A stretch of 21,474 bases of DNA from Anaeromyces robustus. Lineage: Eukaryota; Neocallimastigomycota; Neocallimastigomycetes; Neocallimastigales; Neocallimastigaceae. Shown here piece by piece: positions 1 to 8,909 of this stretch (position 1 is the stretch's first letter; the number at the start of each line of letters is the position of its first letter). A program made the translations under genes and the position numbers. The notes under the pieces are model-generated. The model saw only the letters and a list, made by a program, of their open reading frames with translations. It made no database searches and was not told the DNA's origin. The stretch is taken from the NCBI GenBank assembly GCA_002104895.1, contig MCFG01000630.1, positions 1 to 21,474 on the forward strand, written 5' to 3'.

Positions 1-61
1 TGAAAATACTATAAATAAAGTTATACGTTGAAAAGTGGCGTATTACATATTTTGTATTTAT
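1..61 (+). repeat. left terminal inverted repeat of the MULE-like element
   Basis: This pairs with the reverse complement of 4212-4273 with about six differences, one of them a single-base indel. The outer end may extend past the window start. Confidence 0.75.
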
Positions 62-160
62 TGGGAGAGTTGCATTTCGCAATGTTGCATTTTCGCAGGG
101 AGAGTTGCATTTCGAAAATTTGTATTTAAAAAACTTGTATTTCGTAAAATGGCTTGAATA
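62..160. repeat. GC-richer island A: GCATTTCG / GGGAGAGTTGCATTT repeats
   Basis: It carries two copies of GGGAGAGTTGCATTTCG separated by a GCAATGTTGCATT spacer, then weaker GTATTTCG copies and a TGGCTTG motif. The same double GGGAGAGTTGCATTT motif appears inverted at 5440-5480. It sits directly inside the left terminal repeat and so acts as a subterminal repeat. Confidence 0.7.
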
Positions 161-236
161 TTTTTTATTTAAAGCCACTTAATTTCATTAAAAATTAAAT
201 AAATAAATAATAATTAATTAAATAAATAAAGTTGCA

Positions 237-416
237 ATTTGCAAAAATTTTTAAGTCACGTATAATTACGTGGGGCGTATATGCAATTGTGTCATTGTTT
301 TGTGGCTTATTTCTACAATTTTTTTAAAGCCATATATTTAATTTATGGCGTTAATAATAATTGTGTTGATATTTTATGACGTAAATATTAAAGCCACCAA
401 AAATTTGGCGAATAAA
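237..416. repeat. GC-richer island B: GGCGT / GTGGCTT / AAGCCAC motifs
   Basis: This is a short stretch of non-low-complexity DNA with GTGGGGCGTATATGCAATTG, GTGGCTTAT, AAAGCCATA, ATGGCGTTA and AAGCCACC. These are the companion motifs of the GCATTTCG islands, here without a perfect GCATTTCG. No open frame is apparent. Confidence 0.55.
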
Positions 417-418
417 TT

Positions 419-918
419 AAAACAAAATAAAAAATAAAAAAACATTTTTTTTAAAAAAAATTAATAATAAATAAAATAATAAATAAAGAAATAATAAATA
501 ATTAATAATTAAATAAATGTTTTATTTTTTAAATATATAAAAAAAGAAAACATTTTTTTTTAAACATTAAAAAATAAAATAAAAATAAGTAAACAATTGA
601 TTTTTTAAACATTTATTTAATTATTAATTATTTATTATTTCTTTATTAATTATTTTATTTATTTATTTTAAAAAAATGTTTTTTTTATTTTTTATTTTGG
701 TTTATTTTATTTTTTAATGTTTAAAAAATAAAATGTTTACTTATTTTTATTTTATTTTTTAATGTTTAAAAAAAATATTTTCTTTTTTTTTATATTTAAA
801 AAAATAAAACATTTATTTAATTATTAATTATTTATTATTTCTTTATTTATTATTTTATTTATTTATTATATTATTAATTTTTTTAAAAAAATGTTTTTTT
901 TATTTTTTATTTTGTTTT
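419..918. repeat. large nested inverted repeat with a third internal copy
   Basis: The arm at 419-594 is nearly the exact reverse complement of 735-918; both include ATTAATAATTAAATAAATGT or its complement and a GTTTACTTATTTTTATTTT end. The 140-bp spacer (595-734) holds a further partial copy at about 607-720 in the same orientation as the right arm. A long hairpin or cruciform is possible. There is no coding potential. Confidence 0.8.
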
Positions 919-1018
919 ATTTTATTTTTTAATGATTAAAAAAAATATTTACTCTTTTTATTTTATTTTTTATTATAAAGGTATTAATAAGAATGCCTAA
1001 CCTAATTATTATTATTTA

Positions 1019-1075
1019 TTAGAGTGTTGTATTTTGCGATGGTGGTGCATTTCGAAAATTTGTATTTCGAAAACA
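1019..1075. repeat. GC-richer island C: one GCATTTCG with degenerate copies
   Basis: It reads through GTTGTATTTTGCGATGG, GTGGTGCATTTCGAAAATTT and GTATTTCGAAAAC, which is a degenerate version of island A in the same orientation. Confidence 0.6.
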
Positions 1076-1604
1076 TTTTTAAATAAAATACTGTTAAAAT
1101 ATATATGATTTTGATATTGATATCTTAATTTATTTTTTTATTAATAATTTATACTTTAAAGTTTTATTCAAAAATATAAAGTATACACAATTACATTTTA
1201 ATATATAATAATAAAATAAAAAATTATTCGCTAATTTATGATTAATAATAATAATTAACAGCATATTTCAATTGTTAATTATTAAATATACTAATACGTT
1301 ATTAAAAGAGAAGAATAAAATTTCAAGAATTAAAAATAAATAAGAAATTTATATTAGAATATTAAAATCGTATAAAAAATGGTTAAGTATCAATTAATAT
1401 GATTTTAAATATTTTTAATAATAAATACTTTTATATTTATAATATTGATTAATTTATAATTAAATTTATTTATTTTTTATTTAATTTTATTTATTTATTA
1501 TTTATTTATTTTTATTAATTTTTTATTATTAATTTATTTATTATTATATAATAATTTATTTACTTTATAATTTATTTATTAATTTATTTATTTATTACAT
1601 TATA
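1076..1604. other. AT-rich spacer, no gene seen
   Basis: This is low-complexity A/T sequence inside the transposon. I saw no open frame of note, no RNA-like segment and no recognisable motif; the TTTATTTATTAATT pattern dominates its second half. Confidence 0.6.
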
Positions 1605-1765
1605 ATGCGCCATTTTTTCCGAAATGCACTTCTCCTTTTACGAAATACAAGTTCTCGAAATACAAATTTTCGAAATGCACCTCCATCCATTTCGCAGGGA
1701 GAAGTGCATTTCGGAATCGTACATTATTGTATGTGGCTTGATGATAAAATATTTTATAGCCACAT
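1605..1765. repeat. GC-richer island D: palindromic GCATTTCG module
   Basis: The left half (ATGCGCC, then CCGAAATGCACTTCTCC) is the approximate reverse complement of the right half (GGGAGAAGTGCATTTCGG at about 1696-1714), with two CGAAATAC-type copies in the loop. It is followed by GTGGCTTG and ATAGCCACA as a small inverted pair. Confidence 0.7.
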
Positions 1766-1790
1766 TTATCAAAAATAAATAAATAAATAA

Positions 1791-2095
1791 ATATATAAAT
1801 AACTAAATAAAATCTAAATAATATTTTATTAATAATCTTTTAAATAATATTTTGTTAAAAATTGTATTATAAAAAAGGACTTGTTCTGTTATCATTAAAT
1901 AAATAAAACTATTATAATTATTAAATAAATAATTATTGTAATAAATAATAAATAAATAAATAAATAAATACATAAATAATTAAATAAAATTAAATATTAT
2001 TTTATTAATAATCTTTTAAATAATATTTTGTTAAAAATTGTATATAAAAAAGGACTTGTTCTGTTATCATTAAATAAATAAAACTATTATATATT
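1791..2095. repeat. two-copy direct duplication, period about 175 bp
   Basis: About 120 bp containing AAAAAAGGACTTGTTCTG and CTTTTAAATAATATTTTG occurs twice. The GGAC landmarks are at 1877 and 2052, and only a few differences separate the copies. The second copy ends just upstream of the transposase fragment. Confidence 0.8.
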
Positions 2096-2149
2096 AAAAA
2101 TAATTATTTACATAAATATAATACTAATTATTGGAATTATTATAAGAAT

Positions 2150-2467
2150 ATGGAGCATATAACAAATAATGCTTCAGAATCTTTTAATAATTACTTAAAT
2201 AATTTATTTCCAAAAAAACCTTCATTTTTTAAATTAATTTATATATTAAAAAAAGAAGAATCCTTATCCTACAATGATTACGAAAGGAGAATTAATGGAA
2301 TCTGGAGAAAAAAACAAAAAATAATTAGAAAGACTGATGAAATAAAAAATATAATTGAAAATTATAAATATATGGAAAAAGATTATATTTATAATGGATA
2401 TGATAAAAAAGATATTGTTGAATTATGGTATAATTGCTTAATTGATTTAAATAATAAAAAATACTAA
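2150..2467 (+). pseudogene. MULE transposase, C-terminal fragment
   Basis: The 105-residue frame begins MEHITNNASESFNNYLNN and continues into KPSFFKLIYILKKEES. This matches the end of MULE-type transposases, where an aromatic-rich (F/W)xYY segment is followed by R/ITNN..ES(F/W)N and a KPS(F/L) helix. The open frame extends upstream without a stop to about 2096 and contributes WNYYKN, the expected preceding motif, so the methionine is not a true start. The DDE catalytic core and the zinc-binding domain are missing. In family members this domain follows the catalytic core; here it is a remnant inside the long terminal repeats. The basic helix KKQKIIRKTDEIKN is probably the end of the domain. 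No function as a protein is likely. Confidence 0.65.
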
Positions 2468-3152
2468 TTTTTTATTATAAATTAGTATTTTTCTAACCTT
2501 TTTATATTATATGTTATGCTTAATTATTGTTCTTGTAACAATATAAGGAAATAAAATTACTTTAAGATTTTTTTAGCTAGTTTTTAGCTAAATTATATCT
2601 AAAACTGATCTATTTAACTATAATTAAAATATAATTAATATCAATATCAAAATTTTTAGTATAAAAATATTATTATTAATATCAATATCAAATTTTTTAG
2701 TATAAAAATATTATTAATATCAATGTCAATCTTATTTAGAAAAAAATAATAATATCAATTATGTTTAAAAAATCATTAAATAAATATTTTTTTATTTTTT
2801 ATTATTTTATTAAAATTTTAGTTATTATTATTACAATTTAATAATAAAATAAATTAAAATATTTTATATAAATAATTTTAAATATAAATGAAAAATATTA
2901 TAAAATATTAAATAAAATAAAAGACTTTGAAAAAATATGATTTTTGTTTGTTTGTAAAAGTTAAAGAACTTGAATCTTTCTTTTTTAAATTTTTTTTGTA
3001 TTCTTTTGTATTTTTTTTTCAATTCTTTGATTTTATTATAATTTTTTTAATTATTTTTATTTCATTTTATTCCATTTTTTAATTTGTAATTATTAATTAT
3101 AATTTTTAATTATTATTTATTTATTTATTCATTTATTTAATATATAAAATTT
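2468..3152. other. AT-rich spacer inside the transposon
   Basis: Apart from the 40-bp tandem repeat there is only low-complexity A/T sequence, T-rich after 2940. I saw no further transposase-like frame on either strand. Confidence 0.5.
2634..2735. repeat. tandem repeat, about 40-bp unit, 2.5 copies
   Basis: The unit reads TTAATATCAATATCAAA then TTTTTAGTATAAAAATATTA. It is repeated once almost exactly and then in part. Confidence 0.75.
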
Positions 3153-3321
3153 CATGCGCCACAGATTCCGAAATGCACAATTCCGAAATGCACGATTGCG
3201 AAATGCACCACATTCCATTTCGCAATGTTGCATTTCGGAATGGGGCGCATGACAAAGATTTGTAGGTTGCATTTCGCAATGTTGCAATTCGCAATGTTGC
3301 ATTTCGCAATGGGGCGCATAA
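3153..3321. repeat. GC-richer island E: densest GCATTTCG cluster, palindromic
   Basis: Three CGAAATGCAC copies are followed by GCATTTCG copies facing the other way. The arms CATGCGCCACAGATTCCG and CGGAATGGGGCGCATG make a stem of about 98 bp overall. A second row of three GTTGCA(A/T)TTCGCAAT units ends in another GGGGCGCAT. It has six exact GCATTTCG/CGAAATGC sites, the most of any island. Confidence 0.75.
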
Positions 3322-4032
3322 TTGTATAAATAATTAAATAAATAAAAATATAATATAAAGAATTATTTATTTAATAATATTTTTTTATTTAATAATATTT
3401 TTTTATTTAATAATATTTTTTTTTAATAATATTTTTTTTTAATAATATTTTTTTATTTAATGATTTAATAATATTAAATATTTTTTTTAATATTGAATTT
3501 TCTTTAGTATTTTAATAATATTTTATTTATTTTTTTTATTTAATGATATTGAATATTTCTTCAATATTTTTTTATTTAATATTTTAATAATATTGAATAT
3601 TTTTTTTAATATTTCAAATCAAAAAAATTTTATAAAAATATTTAATTTTATAATGAATTTTTATTTTTATATTTTTTTTTGTAAATAAGTAATTAATAAA
3701 AAAATATTTATTTATTTGTTTCTTTTCTTTATTCTAAAGTTTATATTATTTTTTTATTTATTATTTGTTATCGTCTTTTTAATAAAAATACATATATAAT
3801 ATTGTTATATTATTTATTATCTTTTATTTTATTTATTATTATTCATTTATCAAAAAAATTATATAAATATATTTAATTTTATAATAAGTTTTTTTTTTTT
3901 TTTTTATTTTTTTACTTTTTTTTTTGTAATTAAGTAATTAATAAAAAAAGAAATATTTATTTATTTATTTATTTATATATATATATTTTTTACTTATTTA
4001 TTTAATTTTTTTAAATTCTATTTTATTTTATT
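3322..4032. repeat. T-rich low-complexity tract with short tandem repeats
   Basis: Repeated TTTAATAATATTTTTTTA units of about 20 bp occur from 3362 to 3480, followed by further degenerate copies and long T runs. A roughly 70-bp segment at 3610-3720 recurs in similar form at 3845-3970 (TTTTATAAT(A/G)A then AAGTAATTAATAAAAAAA). No gene is seen. Confidence 0.6.
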
Positions 4033-4160
4033 TCATAACGTGGCTTTCATAATTTGTGTTAAAAAATTTTTCATTTTTTTATTTGTTTTTTATGCGCCTC
4101 ATTGCAAAAATTTAATATGCGCCTCATATCATATTGCGAAATGCAACATTGCGAAATGCA
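4033..4160. repeat. GC-richer island F: ATGCGCCTCATTGCAAAAATTT and GCGAAATGCAAC copies
   Basis: It carries ACGTGGCTTTC, two ATGCGCCTCAT units and two GCGAAATGCAAC units in the reverse orientation relative to island A. It lies inside the right terminal repeat. The ATGCGCCTCATTGCAAAAAT block recurs as a direct repeat at about 5494. Confidence 0.7.
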
Positions 4161-4211
4161 ACACATTCATTTCGACATAATTTATGTATGATTGACATAA
4201 ATTTCTGTAAT

Positions 4212-4273
4212 ATAAATACAAAATATGTAATACGCCACTTTTTCAACATATATTTTTATTTATAGTGTTTTCA
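4212..4273 (-). repeat. right terminal inverted repeat of the MULE-like element
   Basis: Read on the minus strand, it begins TGAAAACACTATAAATAAA and runs in register with bases 1-61. It lies just outside the GC-rich subterminal island at 4033-4160. Confidence 0.75.
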
Positions 4274-4572
4274 CCATTAAAAGAATAAAATAAAAATTAA
4301 AAAAAATAATAAATAAATAAATAAATATATAAATAAATAAATAAATAAATAAATAAATTTTATTATATTTTATTTTTATTAATTTCAATTCTTTAATTAG
4401 TTTTCCTTTCCATTTTATTTTATTGAAATAAAAATATATAAAATCTATATTTTATTACTAAATATTTTAATAATATATACTATTATATATCATATTTTTT
4501 TTTTTTTGATATTTATTTATTTATTGTTAAAAAATAAAATAAATAGTAAAGTAGAATAAGTTACAAGTACAT

Positions 4573-4630
4573 ATAAAATAAAATAAAATAAAATAAAATA
4601 AAATAAAATAAAATAAAATAAAATAAAATA
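4573..4630. repeat. (ATAAA)n microsatellite, about 11.5 copies
   Basis: This is an uninterrupted pentanucleotide array, followed by an imperfect copy containing a G. It has the same unit family as the 13706-13870 array in the other orientation. Confidence 0.9.
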
Positions 4631-4827
4631 GAATAAAATAAAAAAAATAAAATATATTATATGAATTTAAATATTCAAAAATCTAATATAAAATTTATAT
4701 AATTGTTTAGTTAACTTTGAAATAAAAATTTTGTTATAATAACATCTTTTTTTATTGATATTTCTATTTTTATTTAAATTATGAAGTAATATAATTAATA
4801 TATTTATTTAAATGAAATATAAACTTC

Positions 4828-4861
4828 ATATTTATAATTCAAATATTTGAATTATAAATAT
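4828..4861. repeat. perfect 34-bp palindrome
   Basis: The sequence is its own reverse complement, centred on AAATATTT. A second inverted pair (TATAGCTATTTT / AAAAATAGCTATA) lies at 4951-4996. Confidence 0.85.
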
Positions 4862-4950
4862 ATATTACAATATTTTTAAAAGAATATTATTCTTTTTAAT
4901 TTACAATATCACTCTTATTACTTAATAATTTTATTAAAAATTATTATATT

Positions 4951-4996
4951 CTTATAGCTATTTTAATTATATATATATATAATAAAAATAGCTATA
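4951..4996. repeat. inverted repeat (hairpin) with AT dinucleotide loop
   Basis: TATAGCTATTTT pairs with AAAAATAGCTATA around a TATATA loop. It could extrude as a hairpin. No other function can be read. Confidence 0.7.
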
Positions 4997-5393
4997 GAGA
5001 TAATTATAAAAAATATTTAAATTATTTTGATATCAATTTTAATTTATACTATTTATTTATCTTTCAATAAATCAACTTCAAAGTTAAAATTTTAATTATA
5101 AATAATATTAATCAAGCAAAGTGAAATTGTTTAATATTTATAATAATATTATTGTTTATTTAAAATACGAGAAATAATTTTAATAAAAAAATGTATGGTA
5201 TGATTATAATTTTTTTTATTACATATATATTTTTTTATTTTAATGTAATTTTTAAGTAACAATAAACTGACTAATATACCAAAAAAAAGTATAAAATACA
5301 AAGGTTAAATTTAAATTTTAAGGTCAAGATTAAATTCTATATTTATTTATTTATTTATTTATTATTCATTTATATATTAACTTTATTTATTTT

Positions 5394-5590
5394 TATAAGC
5401 CACATTGTAATACATTAAAAAACCATCAAACATAGATTATGTCGAAATGCAACTCTCCCAACAAATGCAACTCTCCCTTATTTTTTAATTTATTTTATGC
5501 GCCTCATTGCAAAAATTTACTATGCGCCCCATATCAATTTTCGAAATGCACCTTTCGGCAACATTGTGAAAATGCAAATCCATTCCCATT
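5394..5590. repeat. GC-richer island G: AAGCCAC, CGAAATGCAACTCTCCC and ATGCGCC motifs
   Basis: All three recurrent motifs appear: ATAAGCCACATTGTAATAC, two AAATGCAACTCTCCC, ATGCGCCTCATTGCAAAAAT, and CGAAATGCACC. The CTCTCCC part is inverted relative to island A, and the ATGCGCC part is a direct copy of island F. It lies outside the MULE and 220 bp upstream of the gene at 5811, so it could be a second transposon end or an upstream region of that gene. Confidence 0.65.
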
Positions 5591-5692
5591 AATAGATTAT
5601 AAAAAAAAGAAATAGTTTTAAATAAAGATATTTTTAAAAAAAAATTTAATGGATAATTATTGATAATAGTAATTATATTTGCAGTAAAATAA

Positions 5693-5695
<3 letters not shown>

Positions 5696-5722
<27 letters not shown>
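5696..5722. repeat. (AAT)9 microsatellite upstream of the secreted-protein gene
   Basis: A short AAT array lies about 90 bp before the start codon of the next gene. Confidence 0.8.
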
Positions 5723-5727
<5 letters not shown>

Positions 5728-5810
5728 TATCTATATATTTTATATAAAATATTTATACGACTATATATTATATATTATTCTATTTATTATTTTATATAAA
5801 CTTAAAAAAA

Positions 5811-6509
5811 ATGAAATTTAATAAAAATTTAAAATTATTTTTTTGTTTAATAATTTTTATGTCTTCTAACTTAGCTTATTCTCTTAATATTAAGAGAAAT
5901 ATATCTTTTGAAGAAGACAAATTTTTTGAAGGATTAAGTAAAGAATGTAGTGAAGAGCAAGATAATTCAGAATATAATGAATGTATGGAAGAAATTACTG
6001 GAGAGAACTACAAACAAGTATGTTCTACTTTTAATTCTGAAAAATGTCAAAAATTTTTTAATAATCCATTAGATTATTTCCCAATTTGTAAAGATGATCC
6101 CAAAATAAAAGAATATTATCAACCAAGTATTATGAATTATTTTACAATTCATTATGGATTAATTTGTTTAACTGATGAAAATGATAATTTATGTCCATTT
6201 GGTTTAGCCGTAATTACTAAAAGTGGTGCTAATGAATTTGTCGAAGATACTTGCAAATCTGAAAAATGTACTCATTCTACTATTGAATTATGTAAAAAAG
6301 TAACCACCGATAATTTATTATCTGTTGAAAGTTCATCATTGACCAACGGTAGTTATACCTACGATGAATTAAATTCATATAAAAATGTCATTAAAAAATT
6401 AGAATCTGATGAATGTAGAACTCAACATGTTACAAGTAATGCAAATACTATTAAAAATAATTCTTTACTAATTTCTTTACTTTTATTATTATTATTATTA
6501 TTAAAATAA
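5811..6509 (+). CDS. secreted or GPI-type membrane-attached Cys-rich protein, function unknown
   Basis: The 232-residue protein has a clear signal peptide (basic MKFNKNLK, hydrophobic 9-18, likely cleavage near LAYS at 21-24). Eleven cysteines follow in the mature part (46, 58, 71, 79, 93, 119, 128, 148, 153, 161, 202), which suggests a disulfide-stabilised extracellular domain. It ends in a hydrophobic run of mostly Leu (219-231) after an Asn-rich linker (210-217). That layout fits a GPI-anchor signal or a short C-terminal membrane anchor. The poly-Leu run is coded by TTA repeats and may vary in length. The start is chosen because the ATG sits in an A-rich context (AAAAAAATGAAA) and directly begins the signal peptide. 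No intron is evident. I do not recognise the family; it may be lineage-specific. Confidence 0.85.
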   Translation: MKFNKNLKLFFCLIIFMSSNLAYSLNIKRNISFEEDKFFEGLSKECSEEQDNSEYNECMEEITGENYKQVCSTFNSEKCQKFFNNPLDYFPICKDDPKIKEYYQPSIMNYFTIHYGLICLTDENDNLCPFGLAVITKSGANEFVEDTCKSEKCTHSTIELCKKVTTDNLLSVESSSLTNGSYTYDELNSYKNVIKKLESDECRTQHVTSNANTIKNNSLLISLLLLLLLLLK

Positions 6510-6832
6510 TATTATCAACCGATATTATTAAATAAAAAAAAAAAATAAAAAATAAAAAAATTATAGTTAAACAAATAATATTTAATAGTTTATAACTAAA
6601 AAAAAATATTTATATAATATAAAGTTTTCTATTAAAATATTATTTTATTAATAATTTAGAATAAAAATTTTGCTATAGCTAAATTTTTATTATGTATTAA
6701 AAATTTTTAATTTTAAATAAAAATTAATACTAAATTTTAAAAAAATATATTAATAGTAATGTTAAAAAAAAAAAAAAAATAAAATATAAAATAACAAAAG
6801 CAATAAATATTAATAAATACAATGAAAAAAAA

Positions 6833-6860
6833 AGTAAGAAAGAAAGAAAGAAAGAAAGAA
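6833..6860. repeat. (AAAG)n microsatellite
   Basis: About six GAAA units begin after AAGTAAG; the array is a purine-only tract. Confidence 0.85.
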
Positions 6861-7157
6861 ATTAATTAATATAATATTAATTTTAAAACTATCAATTAAA
6901 AATATTAAATATAAGAACTATTGATAAATATTAATTTAAAAAAATAATAATAATAATAAATAAAATAGATTATAAATATTTTTTTTAAAAAAATATTTAT
7001 TTATTTATTTAATTTTTTTTAAAAAGAAATTTAAAAATAAAATAAAATAAAAATTTGAAATAAAAAATAATAAAATTAAATTATAATAATAAGATTAAAA
7101 TAATATATATATATATTTATGTGTGTATGTTGGTTTATAGAATAAAAAATAAATGTA

Positions 7158-7208
7158 TCATTGTAAAATATGAAATTTTCCCATTGTAAAAAATGAATTT
7201 TTCCCATT
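7158..7208. repeat. two-copy tandem repeat, about 25-bp unit
   Basis: CATTGTAAAA(A/T)ATGAA then TTTTTCC is repeated side by side, ending CCCATT. It is one of the few C-containing segments in this spacer. Confidence 0.7.
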
Positions 7209-7301
7209 ATTTTTATTATTTTTTTTTTTTAAAAAAAAAAGTAATAAAGATATAAAAAATTTATAATAATTTATTCTAAAGTATATATTTTAAAAGATTA
7301 A

Positions 7302-7362
<61 letters not shown>

Positions 7363-7373
7363 GTAATAATAAT
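7302..7373. repeat. (AAT)n microsatellite, about 24 units with one interruption
   Basis: It is almost uninterrupted, with a single TAG variant near 7362. Confidence 0.9.
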
Positions 7374-7687
7374 ATATTTTTTGAATTTATAAAATTTATA
7401 AATTTTTTTTTTATAATTTATTATAATTTTTTTTATTTAATTTTTTTTTTATCAAAGTGAAAAAAAAGAAATGAATTATAAAATAAAATAATAATACAAT
7501 GTACAACAATATATATATATATATTTATTTATTTTTACTGAGCATAAAGGATCAAAAAAAAGAAAAGAAATTAATACTAAATACTATATATATTGTTTTA
7601 ATTCCTATTTATTTGAAATTATTTTATATTTTTTTTTTGTATTTACTGATTTGAACTTTTTATAATTAGTACTAATATAATTTTGTT

Positions 7688-7773
7688 ATAAAAAAATCCA
7701 AATTTTTTATATTTTTTAATTATATTTCAAAAAATCCAAAATTTTAAAATTTTTATATTTTTTAATTATATTT

Positions 7774-7805
<32 letters not shown>
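7688..7805. repeat. 45-bp tandem duplication ending in a 31-base A run
   Basis: The segment AAAAATCCAAA ... TATTTTTTAATTATATTTC occurs twice. The second copy runs into an uninterrupted poly-A at 7775-7805. Confidence 0.75.
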
Positions 7806-7809
<4 letters not shown>

Positions 7810-8050
7810 TTAAAATATTATATATTAGTTTCCAAAAATAGAAAGAATTTAACAGTCCATCAAAAAAATTTAAATAAATTTTTGTTAATTGTCTTGCAAT
7901 TTATTTTTATATATTTAATAAATTAATTTTTATATAACTTTTGTTACATATGTTATGTAAGTGTTATACATTATTATAATGCTTATTACTGTCTTTTTTT
8001 TTTTTTTTTTTTATACTAATTATTGTTTAGTAAAAAAAAAAAATGCATTC

Positions 8051-8150
8051 ATGATAGTAATACATATATATTAATAGTTATGAACTTTCATTATAGTAAT
8101 ACATATGTATTAATAGTTATGAATTTTTATTATAGTAATTCATAATAATA
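8051..8150. repeat. tandem repeat, about 40-bp unit, 2.5 copies
   Basis: The unit contains ATAGTAATACATAT(A/G)TATT and AATAGTTATGAA. A decayed third copy is followed by ATACATGTGCG-type variants to about 8250. Confidence 0.7.
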
Positions 8151-8424
8151 ATATAGCTTATTATTATTATAGCAATACATGTGCGTAATAATGATAATAA
8201 TTTTATTTTTTATAATTATACATATGTAATAAAAATTTTTTATTACTACACATATATATTAATTTATCATTAAATCAAATATTTTTTATTTTTTATTTTT
8301 TTTTTTAATATATTGATCAATAATGATTACTGATAATTAAATAAACTGATTATTGATTATTGATTATTAATTTATTATTATTATTATTATTATTATTATG
8401 AAATACTATTATTATTAATATTAT

Positions 8425-8640
8425 TATATATTGTTAATATTTTTATTATATATTAATATGATTTTTATTAATAATATTATTGTTAATATTTTTATTATAT
8501 ATTAATATGATTTTTATTAATAATATTATTGTTAATATTTTTATTATATATTAATATGATTTTTATTAATAATATTATTGTTAATATTTTTATTATATAT
8601 TAATATGATTATTATTAATATTATTTATATATTAATATTA
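8425..8640. repeat. 49-bp minisatellite, three perfect copies plus flanking partial copies
   Basis: Units at 8461-8509, 8510-8558 and 8559-8607 are identical, each beginning ATTTTTATTAATAATATT and ending ATTAATATG. A partial copy precedes them and degenerate material follows. Perfect identity suggests recent expansion. Confidence 0.9.
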
Positions 8641-8909
8641 ATATTATTATTGTTGTTTAAAGGTATATATAAAAAATTAAATATATTACTTCTATTAATA
8701 TTCTATCGATTATTATTTATTTTATAATTTATTATCTATTAATTATATCCTTTATATTTATAACTTATATAATATATATATATATATTTTATTGTTATAA
8801 AGTTATTTTTAAAGTATAATTGGATATATTAATAGATTTATTTTATATAATATATATATATATATGTAAAAGAACTGGATAAAAAATACATTAATTAATA
8901 ATAAACGGA

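Larger units (their letters stand above)
1..4273. mobile_element. Mutator-like DNA transposon (MULE), degraded, left tip at or beyond the window edge
   Basis: The first 61 bases match the reverse complement of about 4212-4273 at roughly 90% (shared core AGTGGCGTATTACATATTTT), which gives an inverted-repeat pair. Between them lies a fragment of a MULE-type transposase (2150-2467), in the orientation left to right. Both ends continue inward into GCATTTCGCAATG repeats, as subterminal repeats of a transposon do. MULEs are known for long terminal inverted repeats and 8-11 bp target duplications. The left boundary may lie before base 1, so the target duplication cannot be tested here. Only a C-terminal piece of transposase is recognisable, so the element cannot move on its own. 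The inverted repeats are seen directly; assigning the whole span to one element is inference. Confidence 0.6.
4274..5393. other. AT-rich spacer between the transposon and island G
   Basis: It holds AAAT arrays (4310-4356), an ATAAA array, a perfect palindrome and a small hairpin, which are listed separately. No coding region or RNA gene is seen on either strand. Confidence 0.5.
6510..8909. other. 2.4-kb AT-rich spacer with many tandem repeats, no gene seen
   Basis: It separates the convergent ends of the secreted-protein gene and the glycosyltransferase gene. It contains GAAA, AAT and TTA arrays, poly-A and poly-T tracts and several minisatellites, which are listed separately. AATAAA-type polyadenylation signals are available just after both stop codons, but in such DNA they carry little weight. 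Confidence 0.6.

Noticed and set aside
237-416. Small non-coding RNA gene in island B
   Set aside because: No promoter, stem set or family match could be made out, and the motifs match the repeat islands.
8461-8607. CRISPR-like array
   Set aside because: The units are contiguous 49-bp repeats without unique spacers, in eukaryotic DNA.
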